A program made the translations under genes and the position numbers. From NCBI GenBank assembly GCA_030612185.1, contig JAUWOI010000005.1, positions 1 to 25,347 on the forward strand: a stretch of 25,347 nucleotides of DNA. Reading direction: 5' to 3'. The stretch comes from Anaerolineae bacterium (GTDB lineage Bacteria; Chloroflexota; Anaerolineae; B4-G1). This document shows, piece after piece, positions 8,735 through 16,512 of the stretch (its first letter is position 1; each line of letters begins with the position of its first letter). The notes beneath the pieces are model-generated. The model saw only the letters and a list, made by a program, of their open reading frames with translations. It searched no databases and was not told the DNA's origin.

Positions 8735-8775
8735 GCCATCCTCCTTGGCGGTCTGATTCAATGGCATCATGCGTT

Positions 8776-9591
8776 TTAGTTTTCCGATAGTATCACAAGT
8801 TTCTGGCTTTGTTCCAGCGCATAGCGTATGAATTCCAACGTTCCGTTCACGTCATCTGGTGACGCTTCTAATCCTGGATTATGCCGTCCTGTCCACGTTC
8901 GCTCAATCAAAGGCGTCCACTGATTATCCAAAGTCTCCTGTGCCCAGTGTGCCGCGACTGGCTTGGAGACAACTGTGCCATATTGAAGGGTGTAGAGAAT
9001 GCGACATAGAGTGAGAACGGTGTAGGACTGACCGCCGCGATGCTTCATTTGAGCGGGATCTTCAAGAATTTGCAATGTCCACCCTTTAAGTATAGCCAAC
9101 ATCGCTTGCCGCAAGTCGTGTGGCGAGACGGGGTCAATGAGGGTTTGTGGGGCGGGTCCTGCCAGCGTTATCCCTCGTTCGCGCAGAGTATAGCGTTGAA
9201 CCACCCAGGAACTGTCGTGCTGCATCATGCCGAGGCTTTCACCCCTGCCTCTATCAATGTGCGGATGCAGTGCGTTGGCTGGGTCGTAACGATGGAGGGC
9301 GCGTTGCGGGATGTAAGAGACTTCCAATTGAATAGCCCACGGTGAATCACAGGCATTGATTCGCGCGTGTATTGCCTGTAATGCCGAAAACAGATCGCCA
9401 GAGATCTCATCGCCTGTTACGACGACAACATCAATATCGCTATCTTGGTCGAAATCACCGCTCGCCAGTGAGCCAAACAGATACATACCGACAAAGTGAT
9501 TTCCCAAAATAGTCTGTGCGCTCTCCAATAATTCTTGGAGCAGGGCGTTAACTTCGGGATAAGGAGTAATCAGTTTCAATTCCTGTTTCAT
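8776..9591 (-). CDS. ANT(3'')-like nucleotidyltransferase (aminoglycoside adenylyltransferase family)
   Basis: A 271-residue protein from ATG 9591; a GTG at 9636 would add 15 residues, and neither has a clear ribosome site. The N-terminal nucleotidyltransferase fold shows [19 protein letters not shown] (36-54), the GS-x10-DxD metal- and nucleotide-binding motif. The C-terminal half is the helical AadA-type domain ([30 protein letters not shown]). Length and layout match streptomycin/spectinomycin adenylyltransferases. Many environmental members have no proven resistance role, so the substrate is unknown. It follows the GNAT gene by 75 bases. Such genes are classic integron cassettes, but no attC is visible after this one. 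Confidence 0.8.
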   Translation of the reverse strand: MKQELKLITPYPEVNALLQELLESAQTILGNHFVGMYLFGSLASGDFDQDSDIDVVVVTGDEISGDLFSALQAIHARINACDSPWAIQLEVSYIPQRALHRYDPANALHPHIDRGRGESLGMMQHDSSWVVQRYTLRERGITLAGPAPQTLIDPVSPHDLRQAMLAILKGWTLQILEDPAQMKHRGGQSYTVLTLCRILYTLQYGTVVSKPVAAHWAQETLDNQWTPLIERTWTGRHNPGLEASPDDVNGTLEFIRYALEQSQKLVILSEN

Positions 9592-9666
9592 TTCTATGTG
9601 GGCAGCCTGTGGTAAAGGAGACTTGGATACCTGCACATTATTCGCATGTCTGCTCGTAAGCGATAC

Positions 9667-10152
9667 CTATAAATCCTTATAATACCGAACTAAAGGTAAC
9701 GCCGTATACCCAGCCTTCTCATATGATTTTCTGGCGGGTGCGTGAGATGGATCGCCACCGGTACCTACTACTGCCATTTTCGTTCCGCTTTCTTTCATCT
9801 TTTTAAGCGCGAAGTTATTCAATTCTGTGCCTATTCCACGGTTTTGATATTCAGGATGGACGGCGAGCAAGTGAACTTCTCCAGTTTTATCTTTGTTATG
9901 TAATTTATAGGCCAGAAAGCCAACCACTATTCCACCTACTTCGGCAACCCAGACCATGGTTTTCTCACCATCTTTACAAACCTTTTCGACTTCCTCTCTT
10001 TGAGTCGTTCGCCAATCCGGATAAATTATCGGATAGATTTTTGGACCCAAGATTTGCTTAAACGAACTAAAAACTGGAGCCCATGCTAATAATGATAATC
10101 GAACCAAATCATCAACGTCATTGTTACAGACAGGTCGAATATGTAAATTCAT
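9667..10152 (-). CDS. GNAT family N-acetyltransferase
   Basis: A 161-residue protein. ATG 10152 is preferred because AGAGGA lies 6 bases upstream; the frame is open for 18 more codons without a ribosome site. It has the GNAT fold: MNLHIRPVCNNDVDDLVRL at the N-terminus, central VWVAEVGGIVVGFLAYKL, then the acetyl-CoA loop VHPEYQNRGIGTEL (98-111, Q/RxxGxG/A) and YEKAGY near the end. It would acetylate a small molecule or protein amine; the substrate is unknown. The coding sequence is visibly more AT-rich than the restriction genes, as often seen for captured cassettes. It lies directly after the leftmost attC-like site. Confidence 0.88.
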   Translation of the reverse strand: MNLHIRPVCNNDVDDLVRLSLLAWAPVFSSFKQILGPKIYPIIYPDWRTTQREEVEKVCKDGEKTMVWVAEVGGIVVGFLAYKLHNKDKTGEVHLLAVHPEYQNRGIGTELNNFALKKMKESGTKMAVVGTGGDPSHAPARKSYEKAGYTALPLVRYYKDL

Positions 10153-10174
10153 AACAATCCTCTTTATGCGTGTG

Positions 10175-10297
10175 GCCCAACGGTCCCGATCTGCCTGGCG
10201 GCCCATGCCCTGAGCCTTCGCCTACCAATTCGGTGGTTACCTGCGCAAACCCCGTAAAGCTCCACGATAGCCAGGCCGGCTCCAGCGAGGGTTAGGT
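10175..10297 (-). other. attC-like site 1 (between lipoprotein and GNAT genes)
   Basis: A 123-bp element bounded by GCCCAAC (10175-10181) and GTTAGGT (10291-10297), which fit RYYYAAC and GTTRRRY. The inner arms pair through GATCTGCCTGG on the left and CCAGGCCGGCTC on the right, with one extra base in the right arm. It lies 76 bases after the lipoprotein stop. Confidence 0.65.
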
Positions 10298-10373
10298 GCG
10301 CACGAACTCGAGTGTACAAGCACGGTGAATCCTTAACACAGGCTTGGACGCGCTGAACTGGAATGATTGCCCG

Positions 10374-11273
10374 CTACCAGAATTCCTGGTCATGGGCGCG
10401 CATAAACTCTGCGCACTCATCCCACACCACCGGCCCCATCTCGATCTGGGTAAAGCCTCCATCCGCCAATGCTCCTTGACCTGTCCACCCGGTAGCCTCA
10501 TAATCACAGCCGACACCATATTCTGCCGGATCGCTGCCTGGTTTGAATCCGACATAGCAGACAGGAGCGGGGTCATTCAGCATTACGGAATCGGTCATCT
10601 CGTTCAAGTACGCCATGGATGCCGGATTGCCGGCGCAGCTTTCGCTGATCTGGCCCTGGACAATGGCCGACCGGGTCTGGCTACGGATGACAGTGATCTG
10701 GAAGAGGGACATTCGATCATTTCGCACGCGTTCTGCTTCCAGGCGGGCAGCGGGCTCGCCGTTCAGTTCCAGTTCGAAAGGCTCTTGGGTGATGGTCCAG
10801 CTTACACTGCCGGGGCTTTGCTCTACATAGTTCTGCTGGTAGACGGCCTGCAGGCCTTCCAGCGCTGTTGCGCCGGGAAGTGCAGAGGTGGGCATCGTGC
10901 GCACCTCGAGTTTCATGCCGCAGGCGGTCGGATCGATAAAGAAATAGGGCTCTGACCCGCCCATTACGGCTGTCGATCCCATCGCGTAGTGGTCATAGCC
11001 CCTGGCGCTCACGCCCAGAATCAAATCCATTATCGCGACAACTGCTGGTGCATCTGAGGTACTTTCTGGGCTGAGTGCCGGCGTACTGGTGGGCGTCGGA
11101 GTCTCGGTAGGGGGTTTTGGAGTTGGAGTTGGAGTTCGAGTTGGTGTTGCTGCTGGTGGTGTTGGAGTGGGCGATGGTTTCGCCGCCGGGCCGCCGTTCC
11201 CGCAACTCGGCGAGGCTATCACGAGCACTATGATGGGCAGTAATACCCATCGCAATCTGTTGCCGGATATCAT
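10374..11273 (-). CDS. Predicted lipoprotein with Thr/Pro-rich linker, function unknown
   Basis: A 299-residue protein. ATG 11273 follows AGGAGG by 4-5 bases. The signal region is LRWVLLPIIVLVIASPSC with a lipobox-like but non-consensus SPSC before Cys24, then an approximately 45-residue linker of Thr-Pro repeats. The globular domain (about 75-299) has several Cys (PTACGM, ESCAGN, PVCYVGF, GVGCDYE, WDECAEF) that may form disulfides outside the membrane. I recognise no family. Reading right to left it is preceded by attC-like site 2 and followed by site 1, so it would be an exported-protein cassette. Confidence 0.8.
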   Translation of the reverse strand: MISGNRLRWVLLPIIVLVIASPSCGNGGPAAKPSPTPTPPAATPTRTPTPTPKPPTETPTPTSTPALSPESTSDAPAVVAIMDLILGVSARGYDHYAMGSTAVMGGSEPYFFIDPTACGMKLEVRTMPTSALPGATALEGLQAVYQQNYVEQSPGSVSWTITQEPFELELNGEPAARLEAERVRNDRMSLFQITVIRSQTRSAIVQGQISESCAGNPASMAYLNEMTDSVMLNDPAPVCYVGFKPGSDPAEYGVGCDYEATGWTGQGALADGGFTQIEMGPVVWDECAEFMRAHDQEFW

Positions 11274-11393
11274 TGAACCTCCTCGGTCGTCTGTTATGGT
11301 GATACAAAGTTACGTTGCACTGTTTCAAGCACACACAGGTGCATCATCTACCTGCGTACGAAAGCAGGATCTTAGCCACGACGATTTTTGCGC

Positions 11394-11521
11394 ACCTAAC
11401 GGCTAGCATCAGCCGCCGCCTGGTGAAACAACGCACCCATCAATCAAAGACGCGCCACATAACCAAGACCGGCAGCGACAAAATCCTCGATCAGGCGGTC
11501 GGCTGCATGCGCGGGTTAGGC
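11394..11521 (-). other. attC-like site 2 (after the APH-type kinase gene)
   Basis: This is the clearest attC candidate, 128 bp. The ends are ACCTAAC (11394-11400) and GTTAGGC (11515-11521). The left arm GCATCAGCCGCCGCCTG pairs with the right arm CAGGCGGTCGGCTGCATGC, leaving one unpaired base in the right arm (AGCCGACC on the minus strand). The same AGCCGA feature is found in the well-known aadA attC. It begins 18 bases after the kinase stop codon, as in a gene cassette. Confidence 0.85.
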
Positions 11522-11539
11522 CGCCCAAGTTCAGATAAT

Positions 11540-12481
11540 TCAACTGAAAACCGCCTCCAAGAATCTTGCTTTCGGGATATCTCGTACTCCCTCTGCCACG
11601 CGCACCATTTGCCAATGTTTGTCAGCCTTTTCCACTCTTGGCGCATCGACGTGGTATTTCCAATACCGCCAACAGGAGACCGTTGCCGCAGCATACTCAA
11701 CATACAACTGCAAATCTCTCTTCTCTCCTTCCTCCAACTCCCGAATCTGCTCATCCCCTTTTACCAACGCTCGCGCTTTCTCAGGCACCACCCCCGGCCC
11801 TTTCCTACACAATCCTACAATCCCCATCCCCAGATCGAACACCTTGTCTTCACAGATCGCATCTTCAAAGTCGATAATGGCTTTCAGTCTCGTGCCCTCA
11901 AACAGCACATTATCATAGAATATGTCGCCGTGAATCAACCCTCGCGGCAACCCTTGCGGTTTCTGCTGTTCAAGATAGGAAAGTCGCTTGGCTATCCAAC
12001 CCTCATATTCTGTATCGATGTTTTGTCCTTGGATACTCGAAAACTTCTGCAGACCATATGGCCGCCTATTTGACAGAAAATCTGGCCACGGCACCTGATG
12101 TAACTTTGCCATTGTCGCCCCTATTTGATGCAGCATCGTCTTGTCTGGATACCGATATACTTGCCCAGCCACATACTCCTTCATCATCGCCGGTTTGCCT
12201 TTGTGCATTATTGCTATCTCCCCATTGGCAGCAAACAGCGGACGTGTGGTGGGAAATGCGTACTCTTTTAACAACGACAATAACCGCCCTAGTTCGACTG
12301 TCTGGGCAAATGTTTTGTCATCAAAGACCGTCAACACATAGCTGCCTTGTTGTGCCCGCAGCAAGTAATTAGAATTCGATGCGCCAGCCGCGATAGGTTC
12401 ATAATCGACTATCGTCAGGTCATAACTGCCAGCAATTTCCCGAATGTCGCTCTCCTGCAACTGTGTATATACAGCCATCAT
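11540..12481 (-). CDS. APH-fold phosphotransferase, homoserine-kinase type II-like
   Basis: A 313-residue kinase of the aminoglycoside phosphotransferase/choline kinase superfamily. Seen: N-lobe GASNSNYLLRAQQGSYVLTVF (33-53) with an ATP-lysine replaced or shifted, hinge MMKEYVAG, the catalytic loop GLIHGDIFYDNVLFEG (181-196; Asp186, Asn191) and metal-binding IIDFEDA (202-208; Asp204). The HGDIFYDNVLF and GLC patterns resemble ThrB2-type homoserine kinases more than resistance APHs, but the substrate is unproven. The start is ATG 12481 or the next ATG; only a weak TTGGA precedes it. The gene is followed 18 bases after its stop by the best attC-like site and is AT-rich, so it looks like a cassette gene. 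Confidence 0.82.
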   Translation of the reverse strand: MMAVYTQLQESDIREIAGSYDLTIVDYEPIAAGASNSNYLLRAQQGSYVLTVFDDKTFAQTVELGRLLSLLKEYAFPTTRPLFAANGEIAIMHKGKPAMMKEYVAGQVYRYPDKTMLHQIGATMAKLHQVPWPDFLSNRRPYGLQKFSSIQGQNIDTEYEGWIAKRLSYLEQQKPQGLPRGLIHGDIFYDNVLFEGTRLKAIIDFEDAICEDKVFDLGMGIVGLCRKGPGVVPEKARALVKGDEQIRELEEGEKRDLQLYVEYAAATVSCWRYWKYHVDAPRVEKADKHWQMVRVAEGVRDIPKARFLEAVFS

Positions 12482-12507
12482 ATTCCAATAATGTCAGTGG
12501 GATAGCG

Positions 12508-12556
12508 GCGCTAACGGTCGCGCATCACCCATCGGGTGCATGCGTGGGCCAGGCGC
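12508..12556 (-). other. Short degenerate attC-like hairpin 3 (after the TPR-like gene)
   Basis: Imperfect inverted repeat of about 49 bp: GCGCTAAC on the left, GCATCACCC paired with GGGTGCATGC in the middle, and GGGCCAGGCGC on the right, where a GTTAGGC-type end would be expected but is degraded. It starts 7 bases after the TPR-like gene's stop, the position expected of a cassette attC. Confidence 0.4.
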
Positions 12557-12563
12557 ACCTGCA

Positions 12564-13169
12564 CTATTGCTGGCCCTTGCCTGTAGTTTGGATCTTGTAC
12601 GCTTCGTCAACCAGTTGACTACGCTTAGGGCCAGGCGGTTCAGAACCGAGTTGTTCATAAATCTCAATGTATCGGGCACGAACCCGACAAAACTCCAGGC
12701 CATCATAAGTCTCTTTGGCCCATTGCAAAGCCGGCTTATCCCATAACTCCCAAATCTCAGGTGGCGCGTATTCAAGATAATCCTTTTCGGCAATATTCGA
12801 GCCGTGCCAGATGTTGAGCCTATTTTGCGCCAAGCCAAGTAGATGCGGGATTAAATAGAGGTTGGATAACATGGTCTGGCGTAGTCTGAGGGATGCTCCC
12901 GCCATATCCCCTGAACGGTACAGAGCCAAAGTCCAGCATAGATAGTGGAACGGTTCGCCAATATCATCAGGGAACATCTGCTCGAACCACTCAAAAGACC
13001 TGATGGCCCCTGTCAGGTCTCCCAAAACCAAATAAAGCGGTCCGAGCAGATACCTTTTTCCATAGCCATCGCTAATGGAACCAAACTTCTCGTATTCTTT
13101 GCGCAACTTTCGTTCATAGCGGTTTATGCGCTCTCTGATCTTCTTTGGTTCCTGTGGGTACTGGTACAT
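12564..13169 (-). CDS. TPR-like helical repeat protein, function unknown
   Basis: A 201-residue protein. ATG 13169 is preceded by GGAGG at 7 bases. After a charged N-terminus (KKIRERINRYERKLRKEYEKFG), residues 40-120 show helix pairs with TPR spacing: RYLLGPLYLVLGDLTGAIRSF, then PFHYLCWTLALYRSGDMAGAS. The last 50 residues are charged and probably helical. TPR proteins bind other proteins, and no partner is visible. It sits between palindromic repeat copy A and a degenerate attC-like hairpin, so it is probably a cassette gene. Confidence 0.72.
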   Translation of the reverse strand: MYQYPQEPKKIRERINRYERKLRKEYEKFGSISDGYGKRYLLGPLYLVLGDLTGAIRSFEWFEQMFPDDIGEPFHYLCWTLALYRSGDMAGASLRLRQTMLSNLYLIPHLLGLAQNRLNIWHGSNIAEKDYLEYAPPEIWELWDKPALQWAKETYDGLEFCRVRARYIEIYEQLGSEPPGPKRSQLVDEAYKIQTTGKGQQ

Positions 13170-13204
13170 TCATACACCTCCATCAAAAGTGTCAACTACA
13201 GACC

Positions 13205-13548
13205 GCACTAACAATTCCACGGCTTGGGTGCGCCATCGCGGTAGGGCTGTCAGTTACCCGGCAGCCCCCGCACAGATTCCTTCGGCTTCGCCCTTCGGCA
13301 GGCTCACCGCCACGCCTGCCACGAGAGCCCCGCCACGAGTACTCGCGGTGGCACTCGCGGTGGTACTCGCGGTGGTACTCGCGGTGGTACTCACGGTGGC
13401 AGGGTAAACTCAGGACAGGCTCCGGCGTGCCGTAGGGTATGCGGCCCTTCCTCTATCAAGAGCAGCCTTTTCCACTACCTTCTGCACAATACCTCTGCTT
13501 CAGGCTGTCCATACCTGACCCAATCTGCATATTCCTATTGTTCCACTT
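13205..13548 (-). repeat. Palindromic repeat copy A in the gene-free spacer between the SDR and TPR-like genes
   Basis: The shared core runs from 13292 (CCTTCGGCAGGCTCACCGCC) to about 13446. The left arm CCTGCCACGAGAGCCCCGCC pairs with the right-hand GGTGGCAGGG. Between them stand five 12-bp units, 13340-13399, of consensus TACTCGCGGTGG (one CACTCGCGGTGG, one TACTCACGGTGG). The tail AAACTCAGGACAGG is shared with copies B and C. At 13205 a GCACTAAC resembling a broken attC end lies left of the repeat. No gene is visible in this spacer. Confidence 0.85.
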
Positions 13549-14400
13549 TTACGTCGACACAAGTTTTTTGCGATAAAAATAGGCATATTTGGCAAGGGCA
13601 ATTTCCACTGACGTTGGAGTCAAACGGATGAACCACCATATTAATCGATACCAGCGGGGCAGGATAATAATGGCCTCGTTTTTGGCTACGTCGTCGAGGG
13701 CCTTTTGAGCAAAAACACTTGGCTCCATCGGTTTGACCATTTCAGACATCCTCTTTACTTCTTCTGCCGATACGCCATAGAGCTGGCCAAATTTCCCGCC
13801 TCCAAGAATAGGAGTTCGAATAATACCAGGACAGATAACGCTGACTCGTAGACCCACAGACTCTGCTTCCGCGCGCAAGCACTTGGATAGGCCAACCACT
13901 GCATGCTTTGTGGCGCAATAAGCTGTAAAGCCTGCCATGGATGCCAGTCCCCCTACTGACGCAGTGTTTACGATGTGGCCGAAGCCTTGCTCATACATAA
14001 GGGGATAGGCTGCTTGGACACCATTAACCACGCCTCTCAAATTGACGTCGATGATTAGGTCCCAAGATTCTATGGTGTACAGGTGAGTATCGCCAATTAT
14101 ACTGATACCTGCGTTGTTGAACATATAATCCAGTCGGCCAGTGCGATTGACTGTATCACTCACCAATTCTTGAACGGCGGTAAAATCTGTTACATCGAGC
14201 TGAACTGCCTTGGCTTTCCCGCCTTTAGATTGAATGTCTGCGGCAACTTTCTCCGCTAATTCAATTTGCAGATCGGCCAAGATTACTTCGCAACCTCGTC
14301 GAGACAGTTCGTCACTCAATGCACGACCGATGCCCGAGGCCGCACCAGTTACGATGGCAACACCGTCGTTGAAAATGCGGATATCACCTTTAGCGATCAT
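13549..14400 (-). CDS. Short-chain dehydrogenase/reductase (SDR, classical)
   Basis: A 283-residue NAD(P)-dependent oxidoreductase. Seen: cofactor motif TGAASGIG (18-25), LDV (68-70), NNAG (95-98), the catalytic set Asn119, Ser148, Tyr161 and Lys165 (YCATK), and CPG after the active site. An acidic residue after the second strand (LADLQ) suggests NAD preference. The C-terminus adds a hydrophobic/aromatic segment (WYRLIWWFIRLTPTSVEIALAKYAYFYRKK), which may associate with membrane or lipid substrate, as in some SDRs acting on sterol or fatty compounds. ATG 14400 is the first codon of the frame; no strong ribosome site is evident. It lies just after attC-like site 4. Confidence 0.9.
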   Translation of the reverse strand: MIAKGDIRIFNDGVAIVTGAASGIGRALSDELSRRGCEVILADLQIELAEKVAADIQSKGGKAKAVQLDVTDFTAVQELVSDTVNRTGRLDYMFNNAGISIIGDTHLYTIESWDLIIDVNLRGVVNGVQAAYPLMYEQGFGHIVNTASVGGLASMAGFTAYCATKHAVVGLSKCLRAEAESVGLRVSVICPGIIRTPILGGGKFGQLYGVSAEEVKRMSEMVKPMEPSVFAQKALDDVAKNEAIIILPRWYRLIWWFIRLTPTSVEIALAKYAYFYRKKLVST

Positions 14401-14423
14401 GATTCAGATCTCACTCAATGGCC

Positions 14424-14554
14424 GCCTAACGGCACCCGCATAACCCGCTTGGCGGATGCGGTGTGAGCGCCCCCGCCAGCGAGCTATCTACAATGCGCGT
14501 GAAGACGTTGTTTTGGCGCGAGATTAGCCAAGTCGGGTTCATGCTGTGTTAGCC
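14424..14554 (-). other. attC-like site 4 (between cupin and SDR genes)
   Basis: A 131-bp element. The ends are GCCTAAC (14424-14430) and GTTAGCC (14548-14554, one mismatch to GTTRRRY). The left arm GCATAACCCGCTTGG pairs with the right arm CCAAGTCGGGTTCATGC, again with one extra unpaired base in the right arm. It lies about 100 bases after the cupin stop. Confidence 0.75.
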
Positions 14555-14656
14555 TGCCCTTCTTCCCTATGCGAGAGCAATCTCTGAACTGTTCTCTGCT
14601 CAGACCAACCGCTTGCCTTTAACCAACAGAGAGGTCATACTGAAACTTGACTGTCC

Positions 14657-15013
14657 TCACTTCAACCCCAACTGTGAACGAGGCACCAAAACCTTATCAA
14701 TTTTTGCTTCTTCACCTACCAAGCCTGGGACTTGAATCACGAAATGAAAGTGGTCTGGCGAACTGGAGAGAAAAGTATGAACTTCTCCAGGTTCGACTAC
14801 AATCACGTCTTTCTCAGTTAGCACAATGGTTTGCATATCAACTCGCATCTCGACAGTACCACACGCCATAAAATAGATTTCCGTCATTCGTTTGTGTAGA
14901 TGGGGTTCGTTTACTCCTTCATTGGCAAAGCCAATTGAAATATCAAGATTGGAATCCCAAGGTCCAAGATACCAACCTTTGGCTATGCTTTGATTTGCTT
15001 TTTCAATGCGCAT
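14657..15013 (-). CDS. Small single-domain cupin protein
   Basis: A 118-residue protein consisting of one cupin barrel. Motif 1 is EPHLHKRMTEIYFMACG with metal ligands His38, His40 and Glu45; motif 2 is PGEVHTFL with His79. GGGAG lies 7 bases before ATG 15013. Single cupins include sugar-isomerising, dioxygenase and ligand-binding proteins; the sequence does not tell which. It is flanked by attC-like sites 5 (upstream) and 4 (downstream), giving a compact cassette. Confidence 0.87.
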   Translation of the reverse strand: MRIEKANQSIAKGWYLGPWDSNLDISIGFANEGVNEPHLHKRMTEIYFMACGTVEMRVDMQTIVLTEKDVIVVEPGEVHTFLSSSPDHFHFVIQVPGLVGEEAKIDKVLVPRSQLGLK

Positions 15014-15137
15014 CGTGAATCTCCCTCTGTGTGTGGGCTTGCCTCTTGTGAATCGGTATTTGGTAATGAATGCAGGATGGATTCAGTTTACTGAATATCT
15101 CTTTGCTTATTCACGACTCCGAATATCGCGTTGGGCA

Positions 15138-15263
15138 GGCTAACGGCACCGGGTTCAGCCGCCGGGCGGGTTTCCCATAGATCTTTGGTCGGAAGGCTCT
15201 ACACATAACCACAGAACCGCTGTTTTCGCGGGCGATAGTCCGGTCGGCTCCAACCCGTTGTGT
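15138..15263 (-). other. attC-like site 5 (between repeat copy B and the cupin gene)
   Basis: A 126-bp element from GGCTAAC (15138-15144) to GTTGTGT (15257-15263), each with one mismatch to the consensus ends. The arms GGGTTCAGCCGCCGG and CCGGTCGGCTCCAACCC pair well with the same extra base (AGCCGACC on the minus strand) as in sites 2 and 7. The 124 bases from here to the cupin start hold no other feature I can see. Confidence 0.7.
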
Positions 15264-15354
15264 GCGACCCGTTCGCCCGAAACCGCATAGCGCGGGGGAT
15301 GGGCGGCAAAGGTCGTATGATCTTTGGCAACTGAGTGTCCAAGTAGGTGAGATG

Positions 15355-15532
15355 ATAGCACATTTCGTGCGAAACATCAACCCCGGCCTCTCTGGTGGAT
15401 GGGAGAGAGCGCTGCCCTACGGCGGGAGATCCTTCGACAGGCTCACCGCCACGCCTGCCACGAGAGCCCCGCCACGAGTACTCGCGGTGGTACTCGCGGT
15501 GGTACTCGCGGTGGCAGGGTAAACTCAGGACA
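15355..15532 (-). repeat. Palindromic repeat copy B, inside an apparently gene-less cassette
   Basis: It starts ATAGCACATTTCGTGCGAAA, as in copy C, then GGGAGAGAGCGCTGCCCTAC and CCTTCGACAGGCTCACCGCC. Three 12-bp units TACTCGCGGTGG (15479-15514) stand between the same arms, and the tail is AAACTCAGGACA. The whole stretch 15264-15600 between attC-like sites 5 and 6 holds no convincing gene. A further CTTCGACAAGCTCA-type short repeat (minus strand) occurs at about 15605-15640. Confidence 0.85.
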
Positions 15533-15600
15533 AGTTTGGTTACGGCCTATCAGCCTCTTTGGCCGCCTCCGACTCACGAGATGTTCAACCCTTCACTTAT

Positions 15601-15738
15601 GTTCAACCGTTCGGCTGAGCTTGTCGAAGGGCTTGCCGAAGGAACACCTGAACACCACAGGGCCTACCTTTCGTAGTACTCCATCAACAATCCTTTCTGG
15701 TCGCACATAGCCGCGTCGGGTGCAGCGACTGGTTACAC
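15601..15738 (-). other. Partly decayed attC-like site 6 (after the ABC exporter genes)
   Basis: The right half is clear: ATAGCCGCGTCGGGT then GTTACAC (15732-15738). It closely matches the right half of site 8 and ends 15 bases after the permease stop codon. The left half is less certain: GTTCAACCGTTCGGCTG at 15601 fits RYYYAAC and pairs partly with the right arm. Confidence 0.5.
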
Positions 15739-15753
15739 GGCGCTGAAAGGACT

Positions 15754-16512
15754 CTAAATCTCCTGCCTCTCGAAGATCGCCCACGCCCCCACCAGAGCAG
15801 CGGCGATAATCCCAACGCTCACCCACACCGCCGGCCATGCCGCCTCTGTGCTCCCGGCGACCAGCCCCGCTCCCCAGGCGAGCAACTGTCCAGGTAAAAA
15901 CTCACCCACCCTCGGGATCGCGCCGATACCACCGAGCAGAATCACCAAGCCAAAGGCCAGCCCACCGGCCACCACCTGCGAGCGGCTCACCGTACTGCAC
16001 AGCAACGTCAACGCGATGTAGACCAACACAAACAAAAGCAGCAGTCCATTGAGCGCAAGCCAGCGAGGAACATCCAGAGCCTCAAACAAGATCAGGGTGT
16101 AGTAGTAGCAAGCCACGCCAGCAATCACAATGCCAATTATGAACGTCACCCCCAGCGCGACGAACTTAGCCCACAGAAACACAGGGCGTGGCATGGGCTT
16201 GACGAGCACAAGAGCCGCCGTGCCCTTGTCTTTCTCCTGTGCCACTGCCCCCATGGTCATCAACAGCGCAAGGACGACCCCGAACTGGCTGCTATTCTTA
16301 AGGTACTGCGCTACTGCGTCCGCAGTTGTCGGCGAAGGAATGAGTTTGGCAATCTCCTCACCATTTGGTAGAAGTTTCATCAACTCGGGAGCGAGTTTGG
16401 CAGTCAGCGGCGACACCAACCCAAAAGCCAGAAGCACCGCCACGACGACGAGCAAGCGGTACGAGCGCCACTGCTCGAAGAGTTCTTTGCGCAACGCAAC
16501 GAGAAAAATCAC
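15754..16512 (-). CDS. ABC-2 type transporter permease
   Basis: A 252-residue integral membrane protein of about six segments, beginning VALRKELFEQWRSYRLLVVVA. A loop of about 55 residues follows the first segment, and QEKDKGTAALVLVKPMPR is the cytoplasmic elbow typical of ABC-2 exporters. The start is GTG 16512, overlapping the ATPase stop as GTGA, with AAGGAGG a few bases upstream. It is paired with the ATPase to form an exporter or a gliding/nuclease-type NosY-like complex; the cargo is unknown. It is the last gene of a probable multi-gene cassette ended by attC-like site 6. Confidence 0.9.
   Translation of the reverse strand: MIFLVALRKELFEQWRSYRLLVVVAVLLAFGLVSPLTAKLAPELMKLLPNGEEIAKLIPSPTTADAVAQYLKNSSQFGVVLALLMTMGAVAQEKDKGTAALVLVKPMPRPVFLWAKFVALGVTFIIGIVIAGVACYYYTLILFEALDVPRWLALNGLLLLFVLVYIALTLLCSTVSRSQVVAGGLAFGLVILLGGIGAIPRVGEFLPGQLLAWGAGLVAGSTEAAWPAVWVSVGIIAAALVGAWAIFERQEI

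Noticed and set aside
13205..13260. A separate attC between the SDR and TPR-like genes
   Set aside because: GCACTAAC and a GTTACCC are present, but the arms between them do not pair. At most it is a half-site disrupted by repeat copy A.
13340..13399. CRISPR-like array of short repeats
   Set aside because: The 12-bp units are directly adjacent with no unique spacers and lie inside a palindromic element. No cas gene is nearby.
15111..15380. An 89-codon minus-strand ORF over attC-like site 5 and repeat copy B
   Set aside because: It is read through repeat and hairpin sequence, with odd composition (many Arg, Pro, Cys); the similarity to the ORF at 20857 is only the repeat-derived first nine residues.
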